Of a stretch of 64,000 nt of DNA, positions 35,000-44,900 are shown in pieces. Each line of letters starts with the position of its first letter. The first letter of the stretch is position 1. Where the stretch lies: NCBI GenBank assembly GCA_023014485.1, contig JAJOZX010001076.1, positions 907,001 to 971,000 of the forward strand, given 5' to 3'. The stretch comes from Bathynomus jamesi. Lineage: Eukaryota; Arthropoda; Malacostraca; Isopoda; Cirolanidae. A model generated the notes under the pieces. That model had not been told where the DNA came from, made no database searches, and saw only the letters and a program-made list of their open reading frames with translations. The position numbers and the translations under genes were made by a program.

Positions 35000-35394
35000 T
35001 CTATAAAAAGCTGTAAAACAATCTAAAACTCTCTTAAAACTAAGAAAAAAGAAAATTCTTGAATATTCTCAGTGAATAATATTTTAGAGTATCAATAAAA
35101 AACTTCTATTAAAAAAACAAAAAACAAGCTCACATCACTAATTAAGTAATAAGTTTTTATTATAGTAAATAATAAATAATATAATATTAATTAATATACA
35201 TTACAGTGGGTTATACTTATAATTTTTCTAAATTGATTCCGATTAATCGGTATTGGCAAATTGGTATCGGCAAAATTGAGGTATCGGTGCATCACTAGCT
35301 AACATTTTAAGTTAGCTTAATTCTATTTTTGAACTTTTTTTAATTTCAGGAAGGAAATTGAGCAACCTGATGGAGAAAAGTGCAGAGGAGTGGC

Positions 35395-35975
35395 CAGGGG
35401 TGTGGAGTCGGAGCCGGAGGAGTGGTGGTTTTTGGGTGGAGTCGGAGTCAGAGCCATTAAAAAATGCCAGCTCCATGGCTCCAGTTACCTTGCCCATTCA
35501 TAATAAACCTAATGCAACTTTATCTTACCTAACCCAACTTTAGTACTTTACCTAACTTAATATATAGTTTTTATTAAAAATGCATATTTATTTTTTTCAG
35601 AAACGTCAATATTTGTAATATAATTATTAATTATAGCTCCAAAATCATATATCATTAACTAAACTAAGACTAAACAATAAGCATTTATCATTTATACATA
35701 AATTTCAATTAATATAATTTCTTTTTGGATTTATGTATTAAAAAGGTCAAATTTAAAGAGTAGTTTTAGCCTTTATTGCAAATATCATTCAACAGTATAT
35801 TCATCTGTCTGTTGTTGAGTATGATCAATGACCAGTTTTGACCACTCTAACTACATTTGGATTTTGATAACTTGACAGAGCTGGAGCTGGAGCTGGAGCC
35901 AGAGCCAGAGCCAAACATTTAAAAAAGATGGCTCTGGAGCCGGAGCCAAGTTTTTTTTCTGGCTCCACACCCCTG
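35395..35975. mobile_element. hAT-type MITE with 8-bp TSD GGAGTGGC
   Basis: GGAGTGGC lies at 35387-35394 and 35976-35983. The ends are CAGGGGTGTGGAGTCGGAGC and, inward from the right, CAGGGGTGTGGAGCCAGAAA. GGAGCC/GGAGCT repeats lie inside both ends. Removing it restores the hAT-1 last exon (S-A-E-E-W-L-N-E-R-D-P). Confidence 0.9.
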
Positions 35976-36593
35976 GGAGTGGCTGAATGAGAGAGATCCA
36001 GAATTCATGCCAGCTTAGTGCTCTTTTAGACTGAAGGACAATAGTATTTTTCCAGGATATATGTTTAGTGACTCATTAATTAATAGTATGACAGGGTACA
36101 AGTGGTGGATGTATGTTGAGATGAAGGAAACAAAGGGTCAGAATTTACCAGCAGGATTTGCAATATTTATTAAAAATTTGCAAAGCTGTGCTGCTAGTTC
36201 TGGTTCTCTTGAAAGATTCTTTAGTACATTTGGTATAGTATGTTGCAAGCTAAAAAATAGGCTCGGGGGAGAGAAAGTGGAGGTGCTTGTTAAAATTCAT
36301 AAGCATTTAAGATCAAGTAATACTTGTGAATAATACACAGTATATATACACCTTTATATAGCATTCATTACTTTTACTGTACTTATTTGTGTCTGTAGTC
36401 TGGACACCAGTTAAAAGGCCAATAAAACTTTTCAATTTTTCATAATCTTTATTTACACATTGCATAATTTAAGAACTGTTTTATAAGTCAGCTTACTTGA
36501 AATAATCAACATGCCAAAGCATTCTAATTAGCTACAATTGAACAATGTAGCAATCAGAAAAATTTCAATTATTTTAAAATAAACATCTCAGAC

Positions 36594-36658
36594 CAAAAAC
36601 CCAAAAACCCAAAAACCCCAAAACCCCAAAACCCACTGAAAATTCCAGTGGGTTTTGG
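36594..36658. repeat. CCCAAAAA repeats and a 13-bp hairpin at the right end of hAT-1
   Basis: Short CCCAAAAA/CCCCAAAA repeats lead into CCAAAACCCACTG (36626-36638), a 7-base loop and its exact complement (36646-36658). It lies 25 bases from the hAT-1 terminus and could be a subterminal transposase-binding region or a folding signal. Confidence 0.7.
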
Positions 36659-37529
36659 GTTAGGTTTTTGGGCGCCAACCCTGGTTCCACAAGGGATGCT
36701 CTAATGGCGATCTTTTTGCATATCTCTCTGACTCTTGGTTATCCTCCTTTCAGGATTTTGATGAAACCTTTGCTATTGTGCTAGATATCAAAAGCTTTTG
36801 ATAGAATCTGCCACAAATCTTTAACTTCCAAACTGCCCTCCTTCAGTTTCTATCCTTCTATCTGTGCCTTCATCTCTAATTTCCTTTCCTTTCTTTCTAT
36901 AGCTGCAGTTGTAGATGGCCACTGTTCTTCTAAAGCTATTAATAGTGGTGTTCCTCAGGGCCTTGTCCTGTCACCCACTCTTTTCCTTTTATTCATCAAT
37001 GATCTATTAAGTCATATTTCCTATACTATCCACTCCTATGCCAATAATTCCACTCTTCACTTCTCCAGCCACTTCACAAAGCCTCCCTCTCAAGTTACTT
37101 CATGCTTCTCACGAGATGGCTATGGCACACTTGACCTATGATCTTTTCACTATCTCTGAGTGGGTCAGAGAAAACCTTGTTGCTTTGAATGCCTCAAACA
37201 TTCATTCCTCCATCTGTCTACTCATCACAATTTTCCACATGACTATCCCCTTACCTTCAACAATACACAACTCAATCCTTCCTCTTCTCTTCTCTTAGCA
37301 TTCTTGGCATTCCAAAACAACTTCTAAGAGATTAGGTGGGCTGCACCAGCTTTGCAGTTTCTTCATTCCAACTTAGTTGCTGTTTCTGTACAGGGGTCTT
37401 GTCCACCCTTGTACACTTCTCATGTGTGGGGTGGCTCAACCCAAATAGCTCTACTTGACTGGGTGGAATCAAAGACTTTTTGTCTGATCAATTCCCTACC
37501 TCTTAGTAAGTTACTGACCATCTTCAATC

Positions 37530-38765
37530 CAGGGTTGGCAAAAAAAAAAAAAAATCCTTTTTTTTAAAAGCCCAACCCACCTGAGTTTTTTTTGTATAAA
37601 ACCCCAAAAATCCAGGGAAATTTGGGTTTTACAAAATGGAGCATTAAAAACACATTAAAAATACATAAGTAGCTTCGTTTGGCCATGCCTTATGAATCTG
37701 ATAACTAAAAGTTACTGCTTAGGTTTAATTACAGGGCTCCATTTTTTAAATTTTGTTGCTGATTTGTGTTGGTAACCTGGTATGGATATGTATATTACTT
37801 CTTCAGTTAGCCAATGATATAAACTGTTTGTTTTTTAATCTAATGAGTACCTGTTGTAAGTTATATAGCTATGTGGAATATTTGGATATGCAAGTTCTTT
37901 TAATTTAGTGCTTGATCTCATGAGTGATGCAGACATACTGTATCATAGTTAAGACTTGAAATAAAATAATTTTTTTTTTTTGGTTATCACTTTACTAACT
38001 TACCAAAGACTTAAGGTAGCTATTTCTTTAATGTTTTTGATCTCACTAGTATTTCAAATTATTCTACCTGATTTAGCTAGGGCATTTAAAAGAAATTTGA
38101 CCTCTTTTGTTTAGTTATAACCAGTGCTTTTTGTGTGATGGTACGTGCCAGTACAGTGTACTGGCCCCTTTTTTTTAGTGATATTGACACACACCTGCTC
38201 AAATAAATTAACATTCCCATCTCGACTGACTCATCTGGCAGGAACAACAAAGTAATAAATGGCATCTATAAATGTTAAACATTCTGATTTTTATTATGTA
38301 TTTTTGATTTTTATTATCAACTTTTTTTTATTAAAAGTTCATCACAAATTCAATAGAGAAGGGGAAGGGGTGGGAGAGGAATTTATCAAGCTATGAGTAC
38401 TGGTACCTTTTTTTTTTTTTTTTTTTTACAAAAAAAAAATACTGGCTATAACAAAATAAAAGGCTTTGTATTACAGGAATTTGTTTCATTATTTGCAAGA
38501 TTAAATAAAGCTTTGAAGGCTATTTATATTATATACCTACCAATTTCTCTTCTACAATAAGATTGTCAGTAAATCTTACCATAGGTATTGCAGTAATGGT
38601 TTAGTGTGTTAATGTTGTGCTTAGAACTGTACATTGTTAGGATGCGAGTAAACTATAGAGTAATTTTGAAAAAAAACCATGAGTGGGGAAAATGCTGTTT
38701 TTTTCAAGTTTCTTTTTTTAAACCAGGTGGTAAAAACTGGGTTGGGCCCATTAATGCTAACCCTG
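37530..38765. mobile_element. Non-autonomous hAT related to hAT-1, TSD CTTCAATC
   Basis: CTTCAATC flanks it (37522-37529, 38766-38773). The left end is CAGGGTTGGCAAAAAAAA and the right end reads CAGGGTTAGCATTAATGGGC inward, matching hAT-1 ends, with the AACCCAACCC/GGGTTGGG and GGGTTTT theme also shared. The 1236-bp body has no transposase. Confidence 0.85.
38122..38444. mobile_element. hAT-type MITE nested in the previous element
   Basis: The ends are CAGTGCTTTTTGTGTG and, inward from the right, CAGTATTTTTTTTTTGT. The flanks GTTATAAC (38114-38121) and GCTATAAC (38445-38452) differ by one base. The right part contains a long T run. It is 323 bp. Confidence 0.65.
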
Positions 38766-39157
38766 CTTCAATCCCTAGCTCTTCACTGCAACTTTGCCTC
38801 ACTCTCTCTTTACTATGATCATTATAATGGACACTGCTCTTCTGAACTCTCTAACTGCATGCCTCCTCCTTTAAGGAGAGCATGCAGTACCAGACTTTCT
38901 ACACATTTTTAACTCTTTTCTGTTGAACTCTCTAACACAAGGGTAAATCAGTATTTTCATTCATCTACTCAACCAGTCAACTCTGGAACAATCTTCTTCA
39001 ATCCATCTTTCCCCCTCTCTATGACCTCCACTCCTTCAAATGCAGTGTGTCCAGGCATCTCAAAAACCTGACCTTGATTTTGGCTCTCTTCTTCCTCTAT
39101 GGTATGGGTGTTTTATAGCATTCACCCTTGGCCCCTCCTTCCTGCATAAAAATAAAA

Positions 39158-39890
39158 ATAATTAGTTGCCTGGATTAGTAAATGGCAGATGGAATTCAAT
39201 GTTAAAAAATGCAGTCATCCATTTTGGTAGAAATAATGAAAACTTTGGTTATAAGATGCGCAGAAACTGGTTAGACTAGAGGATGTTAGACAGGAAAAAG
39301 ATCTTGGCATTATAGTTAGTCGTGATCTAAAATTTTCTAAGCAGTGTTTAGAGGCTAGAAATAAAGCAAATAAAATGCTAGGTATCATTAAGAGGAATGT
39401 TAGTTACAAGAGTAACGAAGTCATCTGTAAATTATATAATTCTTATGTTAGGTCTAACTTAGAATACTGCATTCAAGCTTGGTCCCCTCACCTCAGACAT
39501 GGTATTGATATACTTGAAGGTGTGCAATGTGGGACAACCAAGCTTATCCCTAACCTAAGAAGATTAGAATACAGGGAAAGATTAAAGGAACTGGGTATGT
39601 TTAGTTTTAAGAGACATTGTTTGAGGGGAGCTATGATACAGATGTTCAAAATGTTTTCAGGCTTGGACAATTTGGATGTAACTAACTTTTTCTTATTAGT
39701 CTGATGGGAAAACTCGTGGGCATAAGAAAATTAGAAAACACACTTGCAGACTGATCTATGAAAATACTTTATCAGTCATAGTTGTAGATTTTTGGAATGA
39801 TTTGCCATATGATGTGGTAAATACTAGCTCCTCAGTTAGTTTTATGAAAAGTTTGAATGCTTTCATGAATGAGAGTGTGTTTGTAGGTTG
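39158..39890 (+). pseudogene. CR1-like RT C-terminal region (end of the nest's outer shell)
   Basis: It starts LVAWISKWQMEFNVKKC, then EKDLGIIVSRDLKFSKQCLE, a 109-codon open stretch (39375-39704) with LYNSYVRSNLEYCIQAWSPH and LRRLEYRERLKELGMFSFKR, and decayed VVDFWNDLPYDVVNTSS-like sequence to about 39890. The match to the intact CR1-like protein at 61122-63479 is easy to see by eye. It continues the RT that breaks off at about 15073. Confidence 0.8.
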
Positions 39891-40082
39891 TAAATAGTGT
39901 ATATTCTTAGCTTAAGTTGTGTAGGCTACTTCAGTAGTTCTGTAAATAGTTTTATGTTGATTAGCCAACCTGAAATTGACAGTTTGCATAATTTTATTAT
40001 AAAATATAGCTCATGACTTGGATAATATCAATAGGCCCAAGTGGCTTCATGTTTTCCAAAAAAATATAATGTACTGAAATAC

Positions 40083-40206
40083 CTGAACTATCATTTTGTT
40101 CAGTGATGTGAGACTTCATGTGAATTTTGAAATGATCAGAATTCTTGAAGTGAAAATTGCAGATTTCGCAAATAAGCTTCCTTCCCAAATGGATCAATAT
40201 GTGGTT
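40083..40206 (-). CDS. C2H2 zinc-finger gene, most upstream exon found
   Basis: A 124-bp minus-strand exon between a TTATTCTCAG acceptor (AG at 40208-40207) and a GTATTT donor at 40082-40077. It opens with NHILIH, the H-X3-H half of a finger whose Cys pair must lie in an earlier exon. It continues with a full finger, LICEICNFHFKNSDHFKIHM followed by KSH (C-X2-C-X12-H-X3-H), and ITEQNDSS. It ends in phase 1, matching the linker exon at 11517. The intron between them is 28.6 kb and almost entirely TE. I did not find the upstream exon between 40.2 and 64 kb. Confidence 0.85.
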
Positions 40207-40485
40207 CTGAGAATAACATTATAATGAATTAAATACATCTTACACAAGATACCCAAGGATAAAGACAAAACACACTTTATGTTTAGATTATTTTAAACTT
40301 AATATAGTTCAAACAAAATATGATGAGAATTCTACGTTAGTACATGGTAATATTTTCAAACTTGAATCATATTTGGCCAATCAGACATTTAATCCCTTTC
40401 ATGCATGAAAATAATTTCTATTTACTCATAATAATTGAAGGGTCTGTGAACTTTTATTCTGACCACAATTTGCTTGACTTTACTG

Positions 40486-40764
40486 TTAACTTTCAATGTA
40501 CATTTCTTTCTTTTGTTCAACAAACACCCCAAATATTTTAAATTCTTTCACAACCTCTAAGTTTTCTCCACTTACCACAATATTAAATGCTGACTCTCCT
40601 TCCCTCAGTAACAACCTTACTTTATTTACATTCACTTTAAATAATCTTTCACATATATTAACAAAATTTGTCACTGCTGTTCTTAATTCATTTTCTGATT
40701 CACCCAGAAATGCCACCACATCAGCACACATTAGATGGGACAACTGCCACTCATTCTCTTCCAA
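40486..40764 (-). pseudogene. Non-LTR RT fragment, minus strand
   Basis: A short frame with LSHLMCADVVAFLGESENEL (altered FADD box), a VNICERLFKVNVNKVRLLL thumb-like stretch, and LEVVKEFKIFGVFVEQKKEM. This is the RT palm-to-thumb region of a non-LTR element of a type distinct from A and B. No ends are visible. Confidence 0.6.
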
Positions 40765-40772
40765 ATTCAGGT

Positions 40773-40884
40773 TTATTACATCTCAAAAACCCTTGACCTT
40801 GATTTTGGCTCTCTTCTTCTTCTATGGGAGGGGTGCTTTCGCAGGTATTTGCCCTTGGCCCCTCCTTCCTGTGTAAAAAAAAAT
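40773..40884 (+). mobile_element. 3'-end fragment of non-LTR B (5' truncated)
   Basis: ACCTTGATTTTGGCTCTCTT and GCCCTTGGCCCCTCCTTCCT followed by an A-rich tail match the 3' end of non-LTR B at about 39065-39150. A very short 3' remnant with an A tail is the usual product of incomplete reverse transcription. Confidence 0.7.
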
Positions 40885-41988
40885 TCTCTCTCTTGCAATC
40901 TCACACATTACCCCATCCATATAGCCATGACCACATCATACAGCCCAGTCATACTCCATCATCATTGTCAAACCAGTCACTCAGCTAACCCTTAACTCTT
41001 ACACAAGTGCTACTACTAATGGTGTACCAATTAATCTACATCGGCAGAATCGGCCATTTTTGGGGCATAAGCATCAGCCAAATTTGGCCAATTCTCTCAC
41101 CAATTCTTTGAAATTTTAAAATTTTCATTACAAAACAAAATCTATATTTATAGAAAATTGAACAGACAAAACACACTATTTATGATAATTTATACTCATT
41201 TCAAAGTGTAATTATATAAAAATACTTTACATTCACAAAAAAAGGCAAAGCTTAATAAGTTAAGTTGCCCATAAATTTACATTTTCTCTAACTAGCTAAT
41301 CTCTAAATATTATAAATTATTGTAATCTCCTACTCTATATTAAGTTTTACCTTATAATTTACATATTTGACCATCTTATTATGTTGATTTTATTTTAAGC
41401 ATTTTAATAATTTTATAAACAAATTATATATACATTTTTTTTATTCAAATTGACCATCAGGGCCTTAAAAATTTAATGAAAAATTTTGTTATTGTTTATA
41501 TGAAAGAAAATACCTTCACCATAAGGAAAAACAAATATTTTAAACATTGGTATTCAACTTATGAAACAAATAAAATTACAAGGGGCACTCAATATATTTT
41601 GCCCCACCCTTTTTTCTTAGCTAAATAATAGGCCATGGGGCTGACGTGTCTTTTTGGCCATAAGTTTGAACTTTCTGCGCTTCACATAACTGGATTTTTT
41701 CCAGTTTGAACCTCACCTCTTTTGTATAAAACTGATGGTTAACACAGTTTTGAAAATGGCATCTGACAGTGATGTGCATTGTAAACAGAGAACTGTTATT
41801 GAGTTCTTAACCACAGAGAGGGAAACAGTTGGAAATATTCACAAACATCTACAAAACATTTATGGAGATGCTGTTGTTGATTGAAGCACAGTTGGATGCT
41901 GGTCTAAACATGTGAGATCATCAGGAGAGGGAGAGCCAGCCTTGATGATGAGCTTTGATGATCAGCTATGACATCTCACACTGTGCAA

Positions 41989-44900
41989 TAGGTGGAGTGA
42001 AAAATACTTTTTTTCTAGTATGAAGTTCTAATAGTGATTAAAAGTTGCATTTAGTGGACGAAATATGCCTGCCAAAATATGAGTTAATTTTTTAAAATTT
42101 TCAGCTGCCACCAGGGGGCTAAATTTAACACAATTTTGTGTAAAAAGGGAAAAAATGCTTCTATTTTAGGTTTATCAAACTATTATAAAATTTTATCTTA
42201 GAATTATCTAATAGTTTGATTAAGATTCTTAAATGATAGGAATTCGTTTTGTAAAAATACCTTTTCATATGCTTAATATCTTCAGCTGCCACAAGAGAGC
42301 TGAAGTTAACACAATTTAGAGTAACTGAGTCATGTTGAGACTACACTGAATGTTGTGGGGGAGGGTTGTGGGGGAGGGTTTTGGTGTGAAGGAATTTCTT
42401 TCTGTGAGTCATTAGAACAGTGTGTTAACACTTGTCTTCTTAGGTAGTAGGCCTAGTCGCTCAGTTGATCGAGAGTTTTTTAATATGATCGGAATATTAT
42501 AAAACTTTATTTTAAAGTGATTTATATAGAGATAATATTGATTTTATTATAAAATGCTTGTTATAATGCATTATATAATTTTAGTTTATTTATATAATAT
42601 ATTATATATACTTATAAAATATTATATATATTAATTATATAATGTTTTGATGTTACAGGATATTTTGTGATTGTGAATTTTTCTTAAAAATATTATGGCA
42701 TCAAATACTAAATATAAACATTTCACTAGAGAACATATGAATGTGCCATATTTGAAGTACCTTGTGAGATGAGTGATATGCAACTACCAACTTATAACTG
42801 CATTATGAAAGATTACCTGTTCACAAAACATTTAGTGAAGGAGCAGATGAATAACAAGGAGCCTTCATTTTCTGAAATAGCAGAGGCAGTTTCCAAAAAG
42901 GTAGAAAATATTTGGAAGAAGGCCTCTTTGCCAATAGTTTCACATACACGCGTTTTACAGATGATGCGAGTGTACCATGATAAATACAGGTCATTATTAA
43001 AGCCATACAAGTCACGCAAGGATCAGCCTAAGTACAAAAATCAGCTTGAAGAATTTGAAAACTCTTCAAAATGCACTTTGTTTGACATCTGCACCTGCAA
43101 ATGTAAGGAGTTTAGGAGATGCTCATGTGAAAAGAGTAAGAAAGTCCCTCCAAAAGAGCAGGATTTTTTAAATGACCAACGAACACGCAGAATAATGGTG
43201 ATAGGAAGCATTGACATAGCACACACAAGACGATTACAAGCAAGAGAACATCGAAAGGAAATGGAAAAAGCACGTCTGGAATCCTCACAAACAACTAGTG
43301 CTGCTATAACCAATACGTCCAACTTACAAATCGAAACAGAGACAAGTGAACTTCAACAACTATAAGAGATATCTGAAGATAATGAGGAAGATACACCTCG
43401 ACTCAATATGTAATATCAGAACAACAGATGCGTGAGCCACTGCCTTCATTAGCAATTACTTGTGATAGATTTAAAATGTCGGACAGAGCTGGGGCTGCTA
43501 TTGCTTCTGCAGTATTGGCAGATCTTAAAATTGTTACTCCGTCCAAGAAGACAAAGGGAATATTATAGACAGAAGTAAGCTAAGACGTGAAAGACAAAAA
43601 CAGAGAAAGGAACTACAACAGATAGGAGAGCCAAAAACCATGCGGGGATTATACTTTGATGATGGCAGAAAGGATAAAACAATGATTCAAGTCCAGAAGT
43701 GATGGCTCTAACCACCAAAGAACCAAACGCAAAGAGCATATCAGCATAATATCTGAACCACACTCTCTGTACTTTGCACATGTGACACCTTCCAGTGGCA
43801 AAGCTAAATACATTTGCAAAGCGCTAGTGAATTGCTTGAAAGAAAGGAATGTTGATATAGGGAACATCGTTGCAGTTGGCTGTGATTCGACAGTGGTTAA
43901 CACTGGTAGTATTGGAGGCACAATAAGATTACTGGAAGAAGCTTTAATAAGCCATTGCAGTGGCTGATATGCCTTTTACACCTTAATGAACTTCCATTGC
44001 GCCATCTGTTTCATCACTTGGATGGTACCACTACTGGACCAAGAGCATTTTCAGGAGAAATTGGCCGAGCACTTTCAGACTGTGAAAAGCTTCCCATAGT
44101 TAACTTCAAACCCATTGAAATTCAAGAGGACATGTGTGAAGTTGATGTAGATGACATAAGTACTGACCAGAAATACCTTCTTGAAATTCACAAGGCTATA
44201 TCAAGTGGAACATTCTCAAAGAGTCTTAGTCATAAGAGTCCAGGCAATATATCACATTCAAGGTGGCTCACCACAGCAAACAGGACTCTGCGGTTATATG
44301 CAAGCACAGAGAATCCTTCAGGCAATTTACAAGAATTAGCTACTTTCATTGTTAGGGTATACGCACCAATGTGGTTTCAGATAAAGCGTAAACCATTATG
44401 CCAATATGGTGCTAAACATATGTGGCATATGATTGCAAGAAGCCGGTATCTCCGTGAAGAGCTTAGGAGAGTACATGACTACTCAGTCATTCAGCGAAAT
44501 GCATATTACGCAAATCAAGAAAACATTCTCATTGCAATGATAGCTGATGAAAGGGAGCATGTGCGTCAGTTGGGATTTAGGCGTATCATAAAAGCAAGGG
44601 CATGCATTCAAGAAACAGATGTTATCAGGTATTTTAAGGTGCCAGAAATAAATTTTTATGCCAAAGACTATACAGATCTCATTATGTGGCAAGATTTTCA
44701 GATAGCAGAACCACCGATAACCAAAGGAGTTTCTCTTGATGATATTGAATCATGCATCAAACATGGTACTACTCTTCATTCAGAATTATTTCAGTTTCCA
44801 TGTCATACACAAGCCGTAGAGAGATGAGTCAAGCTCGTTACAGACGCTGCTGGATCAGTCTGCGGACCTACAAACAGAGACGGTTGGATTCGTGCTACAT

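Larger units (their letters stand above)
33832..35138. mobile_element. Possible nested element upstream of the hAT-2 transposase
   Basis: Just upstream of the transposase start codon, TTAGTGTTGTAAAATTCTCG faces a weakly similar inverted end (TTAGTGATGTGAGCTTG) near 35138. A GAGAATATTC...GAATTTTC motif lies inside both. I could not find a matching target duplication. Between them are AT-rich DNA, loose repeats of TTTAGTAACTATATCAGTATG type (34260-34400), and the array at 34912-34999. It may simply be hAT-2's own 5' region. Confidence 0.35.
25020..35297 (-). mobile_element. hAT-2: 10.3-kb hAT element with nested insertions, TSD GCTAACAT
   Basis: GCTAACAT flanks the element at 25012-25019 and 35298-35305. 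The ends are TAGGGGTGCAGCGATTAATC and, inward from the right, TAGTGATGCACCGATACC. Subterminal repeats of CCGATTAATCGG / GGTATCGGCA type lie inside both ends (25060-25100, 35235-35290). It carries a transposase gene on the minus strand. About 5.7 kb of its length is an I/Nimb-like retrotransposon. Confidence 0.9.
16658..36333 (+). pseudogene. hAT-1 transposase gene, five exons
   Basis: Inferred exons: 16658-17464, 17699-17895, 23587-23827, 23945-24966 (interrupted by a Tigger element) and 35350-36333 (interrupted by a MITE). Junctions show GTAAGT or GTTAG/GTTTG donors and TTTTAG, TTAG, GCAG or TTTCAG acceptors. Domains: BED finger (RVWCKYCRCIF, then VKHHLDD), DUF659-like block (FIKWVQNLRPDFCPPSRKKL, QDGWSVHNGG), a core segment (KYPNLVTCGCSAHI, then DTRWNS), and the C-terminal dimerisation block ASSGSLERFFSTFGIVCCKL with KNRLGGEKVEVLV. 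A TGA at 16793-16795 and frameshifts near 16820 and 17360 disable it. Confidence 0.8.
16396..36683 (+). mobile_element. hAT-1: 20.3-kb hAT element swollen by insertions, TSD GTTCCACA
   Basis: GTTCCACA lies at 16388-16395 and 36684-36691. The ends are CAGGGTTGGCAAAAACC and, read inward from the right, CAGGGTTGGCGCCCAAAAAC. Its own DNA is only about 5 kb. The rest is mariner copies 2 and 3, hAT-3, a Tigger copy, hAT-2 with its contents, and a MITE. A 1.2-kb relative with the same ends sits 0.85 kb further along the same host element (37530-38765). Confidence 0.92.
15090..37520 (+). pseudogene. RT region of non-LTR B, broken into pieces
   Basis: Motifs in order: LNSCCS... with LVLKNCASVLIPCLDKLFHL and FIQPVPKKGDHSQPSNY (about 16100-16275), SKVFESILIGRFLK and SDHQYGFHTG (about 16310-16395). 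After hAT-1 come ALMAIFLHIS, an LDIKSF-like block (about 36780), AVVDGHCSSKAINSGVPQGL followed by VLSPTLFLLFINDLL (about 36905-37005), and SYANNSTLHFSS (about 37036), where the catalytic FADD/YADD box has become YANN. Frameshifts are frequent, so the copy is dead. Confidence 0.75.
15076..39155 (+). mobile_element. Non-LTR retrotransposon B, with nested insertions
   Basis: C/T-rich coding DNA of a second non-LTR element occurs in pieces: about 15090-15418, 16066-16395, 36692-37529 and 38766-39150. The pieces join in frame: DLI|ISEIRISSKDV across the Tigger insert and QYGFHTG|STRDALMAIF-like sequence across hAT-1. Its 3' end (GACCTTGATTTTGGCTCTCT ... GGCCCCTCCTTCCTGCATAA) recurs alone at about 40773-40884, which identifies the true 3' end. 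It is inserted in the CR1-like shell and truncated at its 5' end. Confidence 0.8.
11990..39900 (+). mobile_element. CR1-like non-LTR retrotransposon, outer shell of a six-level nest
   Basis: Homology to one CR1-like element occurs in two blocks. Block one (about 11.99-15.07 kb) holds the end of an ORF1 esterase, an endonuclease and the first half of the RT. Block two (about 39.16-39.89 kb) holds the RT thumb and C-terminal region. Block one ends in DLEL and block two starts LVAWISKWQMEFN, the expected continuation. The intervening 24 kb is a later insertion (non-LTR B and everything inside it). The shell lies entirely in the intron between zinc-finger exons 40206-40083 and 11517-11444. End positions are approximate. 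Confidence 0.75.

Noticed and set aside
35395..35975. GGAGCC-rich ends as a CpG-type promoter
   Set aside because: They are the subterminal repeats of a MITE with a clean GGAGTGGC duplication.
42813..43322. Minus-strand frames of 60-93 codons within DDE-2
   Set aside because: They overlap the plus-strand DDE-2 frame, which has shared motifs with DDE-1.
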